Source: Hymenoscyphus infarciens (lineage: Eukaryota > Ascomycota > Leotiomycetes > Helotiales > Helotiaceae). From it: DNA of 64,000 nt. Each line of letters begins with the position of its first letter. Position 1 is the first letter of the stretch. The translations under genes and the position numbers were made by a program. Under the pieces are notes generated by a model, which had not been told where the DNA came from, searched no databases, and worked only from the letters and a program-made list of their open reading frames with translations. Positions 1 through 12,994 of this stretch are shown in pieces. The stretch is from the NCBI GenBank assembly GCA_001414345.1, contig LLCB01000216.1:1-64000 (forward strand), given 5' to 3'.

Positions 1-2260
1 TAGTATATAAGAATATACCTAATTAGAAGGTATTCTTACTATTTATATTATTTAGATAAAAAGAAAAGAAGAAGAGAAGTTAGAATTAAGGAAAAGTCGC
101 CTACTAATATACTACTTATAATAATAGTTATTACTTTATAATTATTATTTATTACTTAATAATTACTATTATAATATATAATAATAGTAAGAATATAATA
201 ACTCTATAGTAGTATACTACTTTCTATCTACTAGTTAATTATTAGCTTCTCTTCTGTTTATATTCTATTATTATATAGTATTTAGTAGTAAATAAAGAGT
301 AATTAGCTCTTAAATAATAATACTACTAGCTACCGACCTTATCCTAACTACTAGATACTATAATAGTAAGATAAGTTATATTCTTTATAATAAAAAGACA
401 AATAATACTCTAATTAACTTAATACTATACTAATTACTAACTAAAGACTTAAGATAAGTCTTTTTAAAAGAGAGAGGATATAATAGTATATTATCCTAGA
501 TTATTATATAATAGCTAGATTATTATATAATAGTACTATCTTAAATTATTAGTATTCGTAAAACTGCTAATACCTCTAAGTAGTACTAATACTTCTAATA
601 CCTCTAGAGCTAAGATTATAAATAACTAATACTTATGTAAGCGAAGTACTAAAGGTATTAATATCTAATATTTATATATAGAAGAGATTAAGGTTTAGAT
701 ATTATATATTTAGCTTTTCAAAAGATTAGAGGTTATATATTTAGCTTTTTAGCTCTTATTATTTAGTATTAGCTATATTAGGTAGAGCTTAGTTATTATT
801 ATTATTAGAACTTAGAAGCTTCTAATCTTCTTATATATAAACGTTTATATTTGATATAGTAGAGAGACAGTTATTATTTTCTTCTATATTAGTACCTAGT
901 ATCTATATACGTTATTCTACTATACGCACTTCTATATATCTCTACTATAGTTATATATATTTCGTACTATTATATATCTACTCGTAGTAGAGCTTTCGCT
1001 ATATTCAAAGTTAAGAGTCTTATAGAAGAGTCCTGTCTACGCTTATTAAGAGAGTCCTTATTCACGCTCGTTAGAAGAGTCTTATATTCGAAGTTAGAAG
1101 AGCTCTACTTCGAGGGCTTTTAAGTACTCGTCGAGAGTAAGTATCGAGGGGTTAGTTACGCTAACTCTAACAGCGGAGAGCGTTCCGAATACGTCGTAAT
1201 ATATTAAATACGTAAGTAGAAGATAAGATATTATAAGAGTATACTATAAGTATAAACCGGGCTCATAACTATAACGTATTTTTAGGTTAAAAACGCTCTA
1301 AGAAGCTTGAATTTAGAAGGTGAAAACTCTGCTATATATATAGAGAAAAGAGGTTACGTAAGACCTCCTTTTTCTATAATAGTATTCTATCTACTTCTAC
1401 TATTAATAATAATACGCTACTAAACTAGGACCTTATATTAAGAAGTCTTTTCTTTAGAGGCTTCGCGACCTTTAGATCTCTAGTGTTTCTTTGCTATTTT
1501 ATATTATAGTTATTAATTACTTATAAGAATAAAAGTAGGTATATAAGTGGTTTTTGCTTAGTTTTAATGCTAAAAGCGTACTAAAAAGTAGTAACGAGCT
1601 AAGAGACGTTTAGAAAATACTACGTCTAGTATCTACCTTTAAAGTTTTAGCTTTACTTTCTTTTAAGTAGAAAGATAGCTACTACTATTCCCTCGAAGAC
1701 GCTATATAGCAGTAGCTAGTAATCTAGAGAATAGAGGTTAAAGTGTTTATATTATATAATAATATAAAAGAGAAGAACTAGCTATAGAGGCACGAGTATC
1801 TAAATACAGGTAATATGGATTATCGGGCCGAATAATCGCTAGAGCGATTATTATCTTAATAGTTATAGACTAGAGAGTTATTAAAGTACTCTAGTTAGTT
1901 ATAGAGCTAAGTATCTATTCTAACTTCTTAGTAGTAAGAAGAGAGATATATCACTCTTAATATAACCTAACTGTTATTTCTATGTTTTCATAGACACCGA
2001 ATATAGTAAATAGATAAGAGAGTCCGGATTCCTCTTTTAGACGTAGTTATCGACGACCTCACTTGAATTCACTTAAACCTACTAAGAGCACGTATATAGA
2101 GACAGGAGTATAAGTAAATTAATAAGCTACCTAGTTCTTAAATTCCTCGCACTTATAAAGAAGAGTAATAGTATTAGTAAGTTTACACTATCGCTTACAC
2201 TATCGCTCATACTATCGCTCACACTATCCATCACACATAACATCACCACCACCACACCAT
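1..2260. repeat. RIP-degraded transposon relic, AT-rich
   Basis: The tract is very AT-rich, almost without CA or TG dinucleotides, and closed in all frames by TAA/TAG. This is what RIP leaves of repeated DNA. Two parts recur elsewhere in the window: about 820-985 resembles 48226-48405, and about 1268-1378 resembles 26530-26640. A short 12-bp tandem repeat (cactatcgctca type) lies at about 2185-2230, where composition returns to normal. No coding sequence can be read with confidence. Confidence 0.8.
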
Positions 2261-5200
2261 CATCCAAATTCAACCCCCTATAACACAACCATCCCATAAT
2301 ATGCCGTACCTCCACCTAATAAACCACCCAAAAATAATTCTCCCCATGCCTTACCGTTCCCTTACCTCAACCAACCATTCAAAAACCAATATACTTTCCT
2401 ATCCCCCAATCACCCCCAACCACCCCAAATCCCGGCAATTTTCCACGCTTAAATACCGCCACAAGTTAAAATTCCCCAAGGTACCGGGTTTGAGGTAGTG
2501 CGTCAGCGGCGCGAAGGGGAGTAGGAATTTAGAAATTGTAAGGGAGGTGTAGAGGAGAGGAGGTGTATATAGATGTATAGGTGAAAGCGGTTGAACTGCC
2601 ATCTAGTAGTCTATTAGAATCAAGGCAGAAAGAAGGAGATAGGATGGATGCTTTCAAGAACCCAAGGAGCAGAGCCCGACCCCGCTGCTCAAAGTGACGT
2701 AACCCTTCATTCCATCATCTCCATATACTCTCGAGCTCTCTATCTAGATGTCAAGGTTGATAATATCACAGCCTCGAGATCTTGCTAAAGGCGCCTCTCG
2801 TCGACCTCAAACTCGAGAATTTGGCTAAAAGATGGGCAATCAAAACCCCCATCGTCTCGACATCAAAATGCCCATGGCAAGATTGATATGTTCCACATAC
2901 ACATCGGGAAAAGGCGGAGTGTTGCGCAGAACTGGAGCTCGACGTATCGTGACCTGTTCCCACCCAAGGAAAACCAGGTCCGAGCTGCCGGTATTCCAAT
3001 AGCAATATCGACAACAGCCAAAAATAAACCAGACACCATCACACGCCTGAAGTAGAGGCAAGCCACCTCGACAATTTGATAATGCGGTGCCTGATTTAGT
3101 GGTTTCGTTGACTGGCAGTCGTTTCGGCCCGAGCGGTAGTTAAAACCAAGGCATCAAAAAACCCCGAGACCATTCGGCCACGCCGAACTCTGATGGTGTG
3201 CGTTCATTTCGTACCCAGTACTCGAAGCTATAGAACAGGACAATATTCATTCATATTCTGGGTCTTGGTCCCACAAGGGGTAAAGCTCGCCATTTGGAAT
3301 GCAATATTGGGTAGGAGGCACCATCGGCCCATCTCAGAATGCCGGAAGCTAGAATCCATGAAAGCAAACTTTCTCAGGTTTGACGGAAAAAGCGGCAAAG
3401 ACACGAGTACGAACGTGGAGAATTGATGGGCCCAAGTCAACAAACTTCAAGGCTGGCCAAACACCCATACAACAATAGAAATGAAGTAGAAACAGACGAA
3501 AAGCGAGCGCTTGGAACACCGGGTAACCAGAGTTTGAATTTTGCAACATACTTTGGTAAATTCATGTATGCAACGCCATACCTTGCTTAGGTATATGGGT
3601 ATTCGTGAGGAACCAGTCTCTCCAAGTCACACCGCGTGCCCTTACAAATACAGCTCGCACCGTATTGTGCGGGACGGCTCGTAACATGTGGTATTCTTGT
3701 ATTCTTTGAAGCATGGCTGCTAAGATCTTACTTGGTGGGGTGAAGATTGTTCATAGCCAACTCACTTGAGTGGACGAGAGGCACTCAATGTGCTTATTGG
3801 CTCCAGAACAGAGAGGAGTCAGTCAAGCTGTGCTACCAAGACGAGCACCAAAGAAACAGCAGTCTAAATCCAGACATTACTCAGAGTGGTCGTCGCAATC
3901 GAGTGATGGTTGCACTGTATATATTCATGGATATAAATGAATCCGCATAAGGATATCCACACAAAAACATAGCAATCGATACTATTCGTCGGAAGCTCCG
4001 GAACTAAGCTCGAAATTCCCCGAGTCCAATCGTGAACTACAAGATGTGAGCTAAGATAAACGTTTGGTCCTCTGCTCACCATACGGTTTGAAACAAACCA
4101 TACTTGTCTTGATGTAACTTACATTTGAGCCCACGCTAGATCGAAAAGAGCCAGGCGACGAGTCCAATGTCAGCATAGACTTGGAAGTTCTTGAGTGGTA
4201 TTGGTTGGCGGCGTAATTTAGCGTTTCATTTTGTCCATAAACTAAGTTACGTAGTTTTGACGGAAGATTTGGCGGTAATTGTAGCAACCCCAGGCAATAA
4301 AATACGCCGAAAACGCCTTACTGATAGGTACTCATGAGAGCATTCTAATTCAAGTGGGCAACGAAGCTGGTCACGTGAGACACCAGTGATGTACCAAGGA
4401 TAATTCCGACGGCATGTCATTGAGCCTCAACTCAAGTCCCGGGCTGGCTACGTAAGTTGAAGAAAGCGGAACGGCCGATACGAGCAGCTAGATTTGTAAA
4501 GTGAAGCATAATCGCGGTTCGGGGCGCCGCTCCGCTTGAAATGCACGCCATAAGAGACGATACAGAGATTTATAAAGTGAAGGACCCCCTTATCCCTACC
4601 TACATGTGACGTACGATTTGTAGAGGCCTCTTTTCGATCTGAAGAGATCCAGTTTTGCTGGGCCGCACAAATGATGTGATGATGTGAGGTAATATAAATT
4701 CGCACACCATGAACCATGACACGTTTTTTTGACTTGATGGAATTACCAAAGTGAAACAATGGCTCGGTGATAATTGAATGTCATAAAGTTGCCTGGTACT
4801 CGGTGGAACTTGATATCAGATAGGGGTGCCAAAGATCCTTGATCTTAAAACCGACTAAATATCGTGGGGTATACGTGGGATGTTAAGCAGCAAGCCAAGC
4901 CAACAATCAGATGTGGCAGGTCTTCCAAACTCTCTCACACCCACTCGGGTGCGCAACTGGCAAATGTCATAGGATATTTCTTTTTCTTGCTTCTTGCAGC
5001 GAACGAGGACAAGGTAGGATAACTCGCTCGCTCGGTCAAGCTCACCGCACGGGGTCATCACACGCTCGCTCGTGCTCTATGTCTCAGGAGCTGCAATAGC
5101 CATTTCATGGCCGTCATTGCTGATAGCCGGTCGTGTCTTCAGACTATGATATATTCCACCTCACTCTCTCTGGTACTTGGTACTCGGTATGCAGTCGAAT

Positions 5201-6719
5201 GAGAATTTGGGACAGCTCAAAGGAGGGTTGTCGATTCTGGGCTACTTTTGTTTCGTAGGCTTGTCTGGAAGACTCGCATCGTAGATGGGCTCCATCTTCC
5301 GAGTGGTGGGAGTGAGGCGGTTTGATCTCAAACTCGGTAGACTTTGAGTGATACTGTCTGTAATCTGCATCTGCACCCATCTGCATCTACATTAGGCGCC
5401 ACTCAGACTGCGAAGAGGATGTCGACATACCGGACTAAGACCAGCCGCCTGTCAGTCAATTGCTAGTCCAAATGACGATCCAAATTCATAGATTGTGACA
5501 TGATGCCATGAAGTGAGTATTTAAAACGCCGAAGAAAGAGGGTTGGTCGTTGAAGCTAGTACTAGCATTTTTGGCAGCTTTTACCGTCATTCTGCAGCCT
5601 ATGAGACGGGGACAGCAAAGGTCACATCCGTCGGCAAGCCACCATCGGAACAATAACGAGGGATGCTTGGCCTAAGCCGTGATGTACATGTTGTGGCCGA
5701 GTCGAGTCCAAAATTCTTGATTCCTGCCCTGAGCCGCTCGGAAGCTGTTGGGCAGATGCCTTGCGGGTTGAGGTCTCTAGCCGGCGGAAGCTCGACCATT
5801 GGGCGACCGTTGAAGGACTCTAGCAGAGAGTAGGTAAGGTATGTTATGGCGAAGGCGTCTGACCGGCTCTGATCGATCTGCTGTGGCGCCGGCGGTGTCA
5901 AAAAATGTCGATGTCTTTGATGGAGGGACTTCGCTTGCGGGGCCAAGAGACATTCCCCATTGCACCATACGGAATTCGCGGTGCTGCCCTTGAGGGATTG
6001 CCGCAAAAGCATAGGAATAGGAATAGGAATAGGAAAGGAAATGATTTTTGATTTTTCTGGCGGCAAAGGCGACAGTTGATAGTGGATAACCCGCGGAAGG
6101 TGCCTCCCATTAGGAAATCTCCACCTGGGGCGGTCGGAGCATCGTGTGTGAGAGTTCCTGGTGCGATACTAGTATCTGAGCCAGGCCAGGGAGCCCACCA
6201 ACCCTTGTCAGTCGAATTCGAGAAGCACCTCAATTAAGGGAATGGCCAGGACTGGATACTCTGGATACTTATGAATACTCTGGATACTCCATGGTGTTGT
6301 GTTGCACGAGAATCCGAAGGGTTCAACGGTTGATCAGGGGTTGGAGGGGTTGGAGGGGGGGAGGGGCGAGAGGGGGAAGAGGGATTCGATGCAAGGGAGA
6401 AGACTGCAGGTGAGGGGGAGGCAGGTGTGCATACCGTACCTACCTATACCTACCTATACCTACCTATACCTACCTATAGGACAACGGCTTAGAGGAAGTG
6501 ACAACCGGATGACTCCCGGAGAGGGAGGGGGAGAGGGAGAGGCTTCGTTTAGAGTTCCAACTACTAGTACCGCCCCCAAGAGCCCAAGGAAGTGCCGTAC
6601 CTTGAACCTTCCTTACCCTTCCAGGTTCGGTCTAGGTTTAGGTCATTACTAGTGTCTACTATAAAGGTGTTGAACCCCTCTTTCCTTCGCTCGCGTTCTA
6701 CCTCTCTGCATATATATAT
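2261..6719. other. Long gene-free interval of normal composition
   Basis: About 4.4 kb of balanced base composition with no reading frame that I recognise. The longest frame (155 codons, - strand, 5599-6066) matches no family I know and shows no intron-flanked coding pattern. Low-complexity pieces are visible: ggaata repeats near 6012-6035, G-rich runs at 6345-6420 and four copies of an 11-bp unit (tacctaccta-t) at about 6436-6478. The last few hundred bases presumably hold the promoter and 5' leader of the FKBP12 gene. Confidence 0.5.
6436..6478. repeat. 11-bp tandem repeat (tacctacctat), about four copies
   Basis: A minisatellite of the unit tacctacctat in the region upstream of the FKBP12 gene. 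The copies are identical, so it is likely to vary in length between strains. No function is evident. Confidence 0.8.
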
Positions 6720-6824
6720 ATGCACATGTTCTCTCTTCTGCGAAGTCAGATCCCTTCCAAACTCGCAACCACAACCACACTACAATCCACCACCACTCGA
6801 TCCTTTTCCTCAACCGCCGCAATC

Positions 6825-7584
6825 ATGGGCGTTACCAAGACTATCCTCGCCGAGGGCAACGGTCAGATCCCCAAGAAGGGTGATACCGTTACCATCGAAT
6901 ACACGGGTTACTTGAAGGATACCACCAAGCCTGGCAACAAGGGTGACAAGTACGTCCTCTCCAGCATCGGTTGGCTCTGTTATGGCTCTGGCTCTGGCTC
7001 TACCTCTGCCTCTGCCTCTGCCTCTGCCTCTGCCCTCTGCCTCTGCCCTCTGCCTCTGCCTCTTCCCTTCGCAACTCCCGTGCTAATCCTACACAGATTC
7101 GATTCCTCCGTTGGCCGTGGTCCGTTTGTCGTAGCCATTGGGGTTGGAAAGGTCATCAAAGGTACTATCAGAGCCATTCCCATACAGCATACACAACCAT
7201 TGACTGGCAATTACAGGATGGGATGAGGGTGTTACCACCATGAAGGTCGGAGAGAAGGCCAGCTTGGACATCACATCGTAAGATTTCCTGTAACCATGAC
7301 CTTGATTGCTTCCCATGCTAACTTCTGTATAGTGACTTTGCGTATGGTGACAAGTATGTTATCCACCCATTGAATATTCTTACCAGAAGAGCCTTGATTC
7401 TAGCCTTGGCCTCCCAACACCGTATCACCAAAACTAACAGTGAAATACAGTGGTTTCCCAGGTCACATTCCACCGGGAGCTGCTCTCATCTTGCAAGTTC
7501 TCCCATCCCTCTTCCCATCTCTCACCAGAACATTCTGCTAACAATGAATGCTGCAGCGAGGTTGAGCTCCAAGGTATCAAATAA
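6825..7584 (+). CDS. FPR1: FKBP12-type peptidyl-prolyl cis-trans isomerase
   Basis: A single-domain FK506/rapamycin-binding prolyl isomerase that catalyses cis-trans isomerisation of Xaa-Pro bonds; in fungi it mediates rapamycin inhibition of TOR and FK506 inhibition of calcineurin. Exons read from splice sites: 6825-6949, 7097-7161, 7217-7277, 7333-7353, 7451-7492 and 7557-7584, giving 113 residues, close to the usual 108-115. Family motifs occur in order: GDTVTIEYTGYL, KFDSSVGRGPF, IGVGKVIKGWDEGV, DFAYGDNGFPGHIPP and the C-terminal LIFEVELQGIK. Intron 5 must use a GC donor (gcaagt at 7493) to stay in frame. Intron 1 carries a tctgcc microsatellite. The start at 6825 gives the standard N-terminus (MGVTKT). 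An in-frame ATG at 6720 would add 35 residues that look like a mitochondrial presequence (see findings). Confidence 0.93.
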
Positions 7585-8548
7585 ACGACTCATCTCTATC
7601 ATACCCTCTTTTGCTTCGCAGTGTTGATACCAGGCCGGGGTCCCCGAAGCTAGTACGGCAGAAAATAATAGGGGCGATTGATGAGATTCTTGACTCTTTT
7701 TGGACTTTGCTACTGTTTTGTGACTGAATTGGGTGGTTCACCATATGCTACGTGAAATACCAATGAAACTCGGAACCACTCTCGAAACTGCTCGGCTTCC
7801 AGGTTTCTTCGACGAATATTGTAGCGACTTATCAAGGGTGGTGTTGAATTTTCCGTGCGTCCAATTTTCGTCCCCACCCCGTCGTCATAGGTTGGCGGGG
7901 TCGCGAGAGGTCGGAGGGGTAAGTTGCCTTCGGCTGGAATCGCTTGGTAATTCACCCGACCCTCTTCAGTAATCAATACCGCAATTTCTAGAGTGGGAAC
8001 CATTCATGGTAACCTCACATGCGTGTATCTAGATCCTAATGAATGGAATTTGTGCGTGTCAATTTTTCAAAGGCCGTGGGAAAAGGACGACGTGATTACC
8101 TTTCGAGCATTTAACTCAAACTACCCAAGCCAAGTCCCCTTACACACCCCTGCAAAAAGCTTAGTCACGAGTATCTAGGCGTTTCTATGAGCTCTCTCCC
8201 ATCAAGAAATTCATCCAACGACGCGGCTGCCTTGAAACACCTCTCTCTCACCTTCTCGTCCCAAAATCATATCCCCCACTTGTCAATAAACTCAAGACGC
8301 ATCTACATCATCCCAAACTCGTAATCTTCCCGTCGAGGCTCCTTCTAAATATTCCCATCCTACATTTCGAACCGCCATCGATCTCGAGCAGTTCAAGTCT
8401 GGCAATTTAGGTCCCAGGACTGGGGCTTGCTTGGGACACGAAACCATACGCCACCATTATCTCCCAAGTGGTATCAAACGGCGAGAGCAAGCTGGGGAAG
8501 CGCAAATTGTCCAACGCCGACGAGTCAACCCAACCGCAGAAGAAAACC
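7585..8548. other. Intergenic: FKBP12 3' side and E1 5' leader
   Basis: Both neighbours run on the + strand. No independent gene is seen. The distal part (about 8180-8548) is pyrimidine-rich and is probably E1 leader. From about 8409 an open stretch lies in frame with the E1 start and encodes a basic segment, GKRKLSNADESTQPQKK, that looks like real coding sequence but has no nearby ATG. Confidence 0.5.
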
Positions 8549-11500
8549 ATGGCTGTGAGTTGAGCCGCCCCGTCACCTTGGTGTGGAGTTCAATCTCCAA
8601 GCTAAGCTCCCATATAAGCCTCCAACAAGAACCATTATCTATGTATAGCGACTGGGCTAACTATTCTCTGCACAGAGCACCAATGACATCGATATGGATA
8701 CGAAAATGCAGGTCGACGAGGAGGTGGTAGGCCACACCGAGATTGATGAGTCTCTATACAGTCGACAACTCTACGTTCTGGGACACGAGGCCATGAAGCG
8801 CATGGGAGCCTCGAATGTTCTCATTGTTGGATTAAAGGGTCTGGGTGTGGAAATCGCAAAGAATATTGCTCTTGCTGGTGTCAAGAGCCTTACAGTCTAC
8901 GACCCCGCCCCCGCAGCCATCGCAGATTTATCATCGCAATTCTTCCTCCACCCCGAAGACGTTGGCAAGCCAAGAGCAGCTGTCACAGCGCCACGGATCG
9001 CGGAACTAAACGCATACACTCCTGTCACCGTTCATGAGTCGAGCAGGTATGTTCTTGATTGGGCCAGAAGTAGAGCAAGGCTAACGCAACTTTTAGTCTG
9101 ACTACCAACCTCTCTCAATTCGATAAATTCCAGGTCGTTGTTCTCACAAATACGCCACTCAAAGATCAACTTATTATCGGCGACTATCTACACTCCAAGG
9201 GCATATATTTGGTGGTAGCTGATACCTTTGGTCTATTCGGGTCCATTTTTTGCGATTTTGGAAAGAACTTTACTGTTCTCGACTCCACAGGCGAGGCACC
9301 GGTCAGTGGAATTGTTGCTGGCATCGACGAGGAAGGCCTTGTTTCTGCTCTAGACGAGACTCGTCATGGACTGGAGGATGGAGATTTTGTCACATTTACG
9401 GAGCTTATCGGCATGGAGGCACTTAACACGGTAGAGCCACGGAAGGTTACCGTCAAAGGCCCTTATACTTTCTCCATTGGAGATGTCTCTGGTCTCGGCA
9501 CGTACAAGAAAGGTGGTATTTACCAACAAGTCAAGATGCCCAAGTTCATTGACTTCAAGCCAATCTCTTCATCAATCAAAAGCCCGGAATTTTTGATATC
9601 CGACTACGCCAAATTCGATCGTCCTCAGCAACTTCACATTGGATTCCAAGCCCTGTATGCTTTCGCAGAACAACACGGATACTTCCCAAGACCAATGAAC
9701 AAGGAGGATGCGGCAATCGTTATTGGCTCAGCGCAAGCCTTTGCCAAACAAGAGGGACTCGAAGTTGAAGTGGATGAGAAGCTTCTCAGGGAACTCAGCT
9801 ACCAAGCACAAGGGGATCTTAGTCCTATGGCTGCCTTTTTTGGTGGTCTTGCGGCCCAGGAGGTTCTCAAGGCAGTTTCCGGGAAGTTCCACCCCATCAA
9901 TCAATGGCTGTATTATGATTCTTTAGAGTCACTACCCGTTAACTTTGGGCGATCGGAGGAGCTCTGCAAGCCTCTCAACTCACGATACGATGGCCAAATT
10001 GCAGTTTTCGGTCGGGAATTCCAAGACAAGCTCGCCAATATTCAGGAGTTTTTGGTTGGCGCAGGTGCCATTGGTTGCGAGATGCTGAAGAACTGGGCAA
10101 TGATTGGTCTAGCCGTTGGTCCGAAAGGAAAGATCAGCGTCACGGATATGGACTCCATCGAGAAGAGCAATCTTAACCGTCAATTTTTGTTCCGACCAAA
10201 GGACGTGGGAAGCTTGAAGAGCGAGGCTGCAGCAGCTGCCGTTCAAGCCATGAATCCCGATTTGCAGGGTCACATCGTCACACTAAGAGACAGAGTTGGA
10301 CAGGATACTGAGCATATTTTCAACGAGGATTTCTGGAATTCTTTGGATGGTGTTACCAATGCCCTCGATAATGTCGATGGACGTACTTATGTCGATCGTC
10401 GATGTGTCTTTTTCCGCAAGCCTCTTCTCGAAAGTGGTACCTTGGGAACTAAGGGTAATACCCAGGTCATCATTCCTCATTTGACCGAGTCATACTCAAG
10501 TTCTCAAGATCCACCAGAGCAGTCATTCCCAATGTGTACGCTGAAAAGTTTCCCTAACAAGATTGAGCACACTATTGCTTGGGCAAGAGAACATTTCGAA
10601 GCTTACTTTGTTAAGCCGGCTGAGACAGTCAACCTTTATTTGACCCAACCCAACTATCTGGAAACAACCCTGAAGCAAGGCGGTAATGAAAAGGCTACTC
10701 TTGAGATGATTCGCGATTTCTTGGTTGAGGATAAGCCACTTACTGTGGAAGATTGTATCAAATGGGCCCGTTTACAATTTGAGAAGCAATTCAACAACGC
10801 CATTCAACAGTTGCTTTACAATTTTCCAAAGGACTCCGTGTCTTCGAGTGGAGCTGCTTTCTGGTCCGGACCAAAGCGTGCTCCAGATCCACTGAAGTTT
10901 GACCCCAAGAACGAGTTCCATTGGACTTTCATTGTCGCAGGAGCCAATCTCCATGCATTCAACTACGATATCAACACCAAGGATCTTGATGCAGCCACCA
11001 TTCAGAAGGTCTTGGATAACATGATTATTCCAGACTTTGCTCCAAGCTCCGCCGTCAAGATTCAAGCAGATGATAGCGAGCCGGTATGTAAAACTCCATT
11101 GGATTTGTTTATTACATGCTAACTTTACTAGGATCCAAATGCCGGTGCTAGCGCATTCACAGATGGTGAGGAGCTTCAGCAGCTCACCGACAAACTTCCT
11201 CAACCAAATACTTTGGCTGGTTTCAAGCTCCAACCAGTTGAATTTGAAAAGGATGATGACACGAACCATCACATCGATTTCATTACAGCTGCAAGCAACT
11301 TACGTGCCGAGAATTACAAGATTGAACTTGCTGATAGACACAAGACGAAGTTCATCGCAGGCAAGATTATCCCAGCAATTGCCACGACGACAGCCCTCGT
11401 TACCGGACTGGTCATCTTCGAGTTGTATAAGGTGATCGACGAAAAGAAGACGGTTGAGGAATACAAGAACGGATTCGTCAACCTTGCCCTACCCTTCTTT

Positions 11501-11869
11501 GGTTTCAGCGAGCCAGTCGCAAGTCCAAAGGATAAATATAAAGGCAAAGAAGGCGATGTCTCGATTGACAAATTGTGGGATCGATTTGAAATTGAGGACA
11601 TGACCTTGCAAGAGATGCTCACTTGGTTCGAGAACAAGGGGTTGACTGTTACCATGTTGAGCTCGGGAGTCAGCCTTCTATATGCCAGCTTCTACCCAGC
11701 GGCCAAGCTCAAGGAGAGATATCCCATGAAATTGAGCGAGCTTGTTGCGCATATTTCAAAGAAGCCTATTCCGGATCATCAGCAGAATGTTATCTTTGAG
11801 ATTTGTGTGGAGGATGCTGCGGAGGAGGATGTGGAGGTTCCTTATGTCATGATGAAGATGAGCCGATAG
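8549..11869 (+). CDS. UBA1: Ubiquitin-activating enzyme E1
   Basis: E1 adenylates the ubiquitin C-terminus with ATP, forms an E1-ubiquitin thioester and passes ubiquitin to E2 enzymes in cytosol and nucleus. Exons: 8549-8554, 8676-9046, 9097-11083 and 11132-11869, in consistent phase, giving about 1033 residues, the normal family length. The inactive adenylation half contains [14 protein letters not shown] and [17 protein letters not shown]. The active adenylation domain has the nucleotide loop [13 protein letters not shown] at about residue 446, then [17 protein letters not shown]. The catalytic cysteine lies in [17 protein letters not shown] (Cys606 by this model), and the C-terminal ubiquitin-fold domain ends in [14 protein letters not shown]. 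The start is uncertain. The ATG at 8549 has a good context (accATGgc) and is followed by an intron after two codons, but in-frame coding-like sequence continues upstream, so the true N-terminus may come from an extra 5' exon. Confidence 0.95.
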
Positions 11870-12994
11870 ATACCCTTTGGCATCACACTTTGGGATGAAA
11901 TACATATGATGATTGATGGCTGATGGATGGTTGGTATTTTCGCGGGGTTCTTATGGGTTGGCAGGGGAAATTCCTTGTCTTATGGTTGACTTCTAGCATA
12001 TTTCTGATTGAGCTCCTTTTTTTAAACGAGAGCGAGGGATGTTTGCGTAAAATAGAATGAGAATGCATCTTTGTCATTGTTTATGAGTAATTTCGTGACT
12101 AGATACTTTATTGGGATTCCCCGTCATCGGTCTTGCTTGATTAAATTTGAATCATCTATTAAGCTCTAATCCACTGGATTTGGCCTCTTAATGTAGTATT
12201 ATATATCCCTTTATAAATAAGATATGAATAATAATAAAAATCATATGTTTAGTGCTAGTAGGCACAAAACTCCTTGAATCATTATATTGACCGACTCACT
12301 TTAGCCCCTTTTTGTAGACTGATTAGGCCGGGTCTGCAATTTCTACTCACTTAGAGGCCTCTACGAACAATCCAGTGGATGTCTCTGTCGAAAAGTTAGT
12401 GGATAACAACCTATCACGAGCGCTGTTCTCAGACAAGCCAGAAGTAGGCTCCGGTACCGGATAGCTAGCTCTGTTCAATTCCCAAGTCCTGTGGTGTAAT
12501 CCAAAGCTTTTCCTTTTTATCACTCTGCTGACAAGTAAGTGGTTTACGAAATCTTACGGAGACATATTATTGCCACCAAGGTTCGGGGACTTATTGGTTG
12601 AATCATTGTCTGATTGCGGACGGATTTCAAAGATTAGTAACGACCCCGCATGATGCTTCCAGGTTGTGGAGGTTTTCTTCTTGGTAGCCTTGTAGATTGG
12701 GGGTCATGATTGGGTAGAGGGGTTCAGCTACTACCCTGGACACCCTGGATGGTGGAGGTGGGGGGAATGGTGTTGTCATGAATTTGAAAGCTCTCACAAA
12801 GCAAGCTGATGCTTTATCCCGCGAGGTCATTCGCTTTCTTGTCCTTTTAATATCCTACCTACCCCCCTTCTTCTCTTCTCGACCCTCTTGATCCGAATTC
12901 TATGCTTCTTTTCCCTCGCAGATTTATACCAGCGACTTCGAGAACGACATTGACCTTGGAACTGAAGGGATACGGATTGAGGAAATACGCAAAC
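11870..12994. other. Intergenic between E1 and glutathione transferase
   Basis: About 1.1 kb without a recognisable gene. An AT-rich segment at about 12190-12290 probably belongs to the E1 3' region. An in-frame ATG at 12902 could extend the downstream transferase N-terminally (see findings). Confidence 0.5.

Noticed and set aside
5599..6066. 155-codon frame on the - strand
   Set aside because: No recognisable family, an overlapping frame on the same strand, and low-complexity ggaata repeats within it; treated as chance.
10283..11655. Several frames opposite the E1 gene
   Set aside because: Shadows of a strongly conserved coding strand; no independent start or family.
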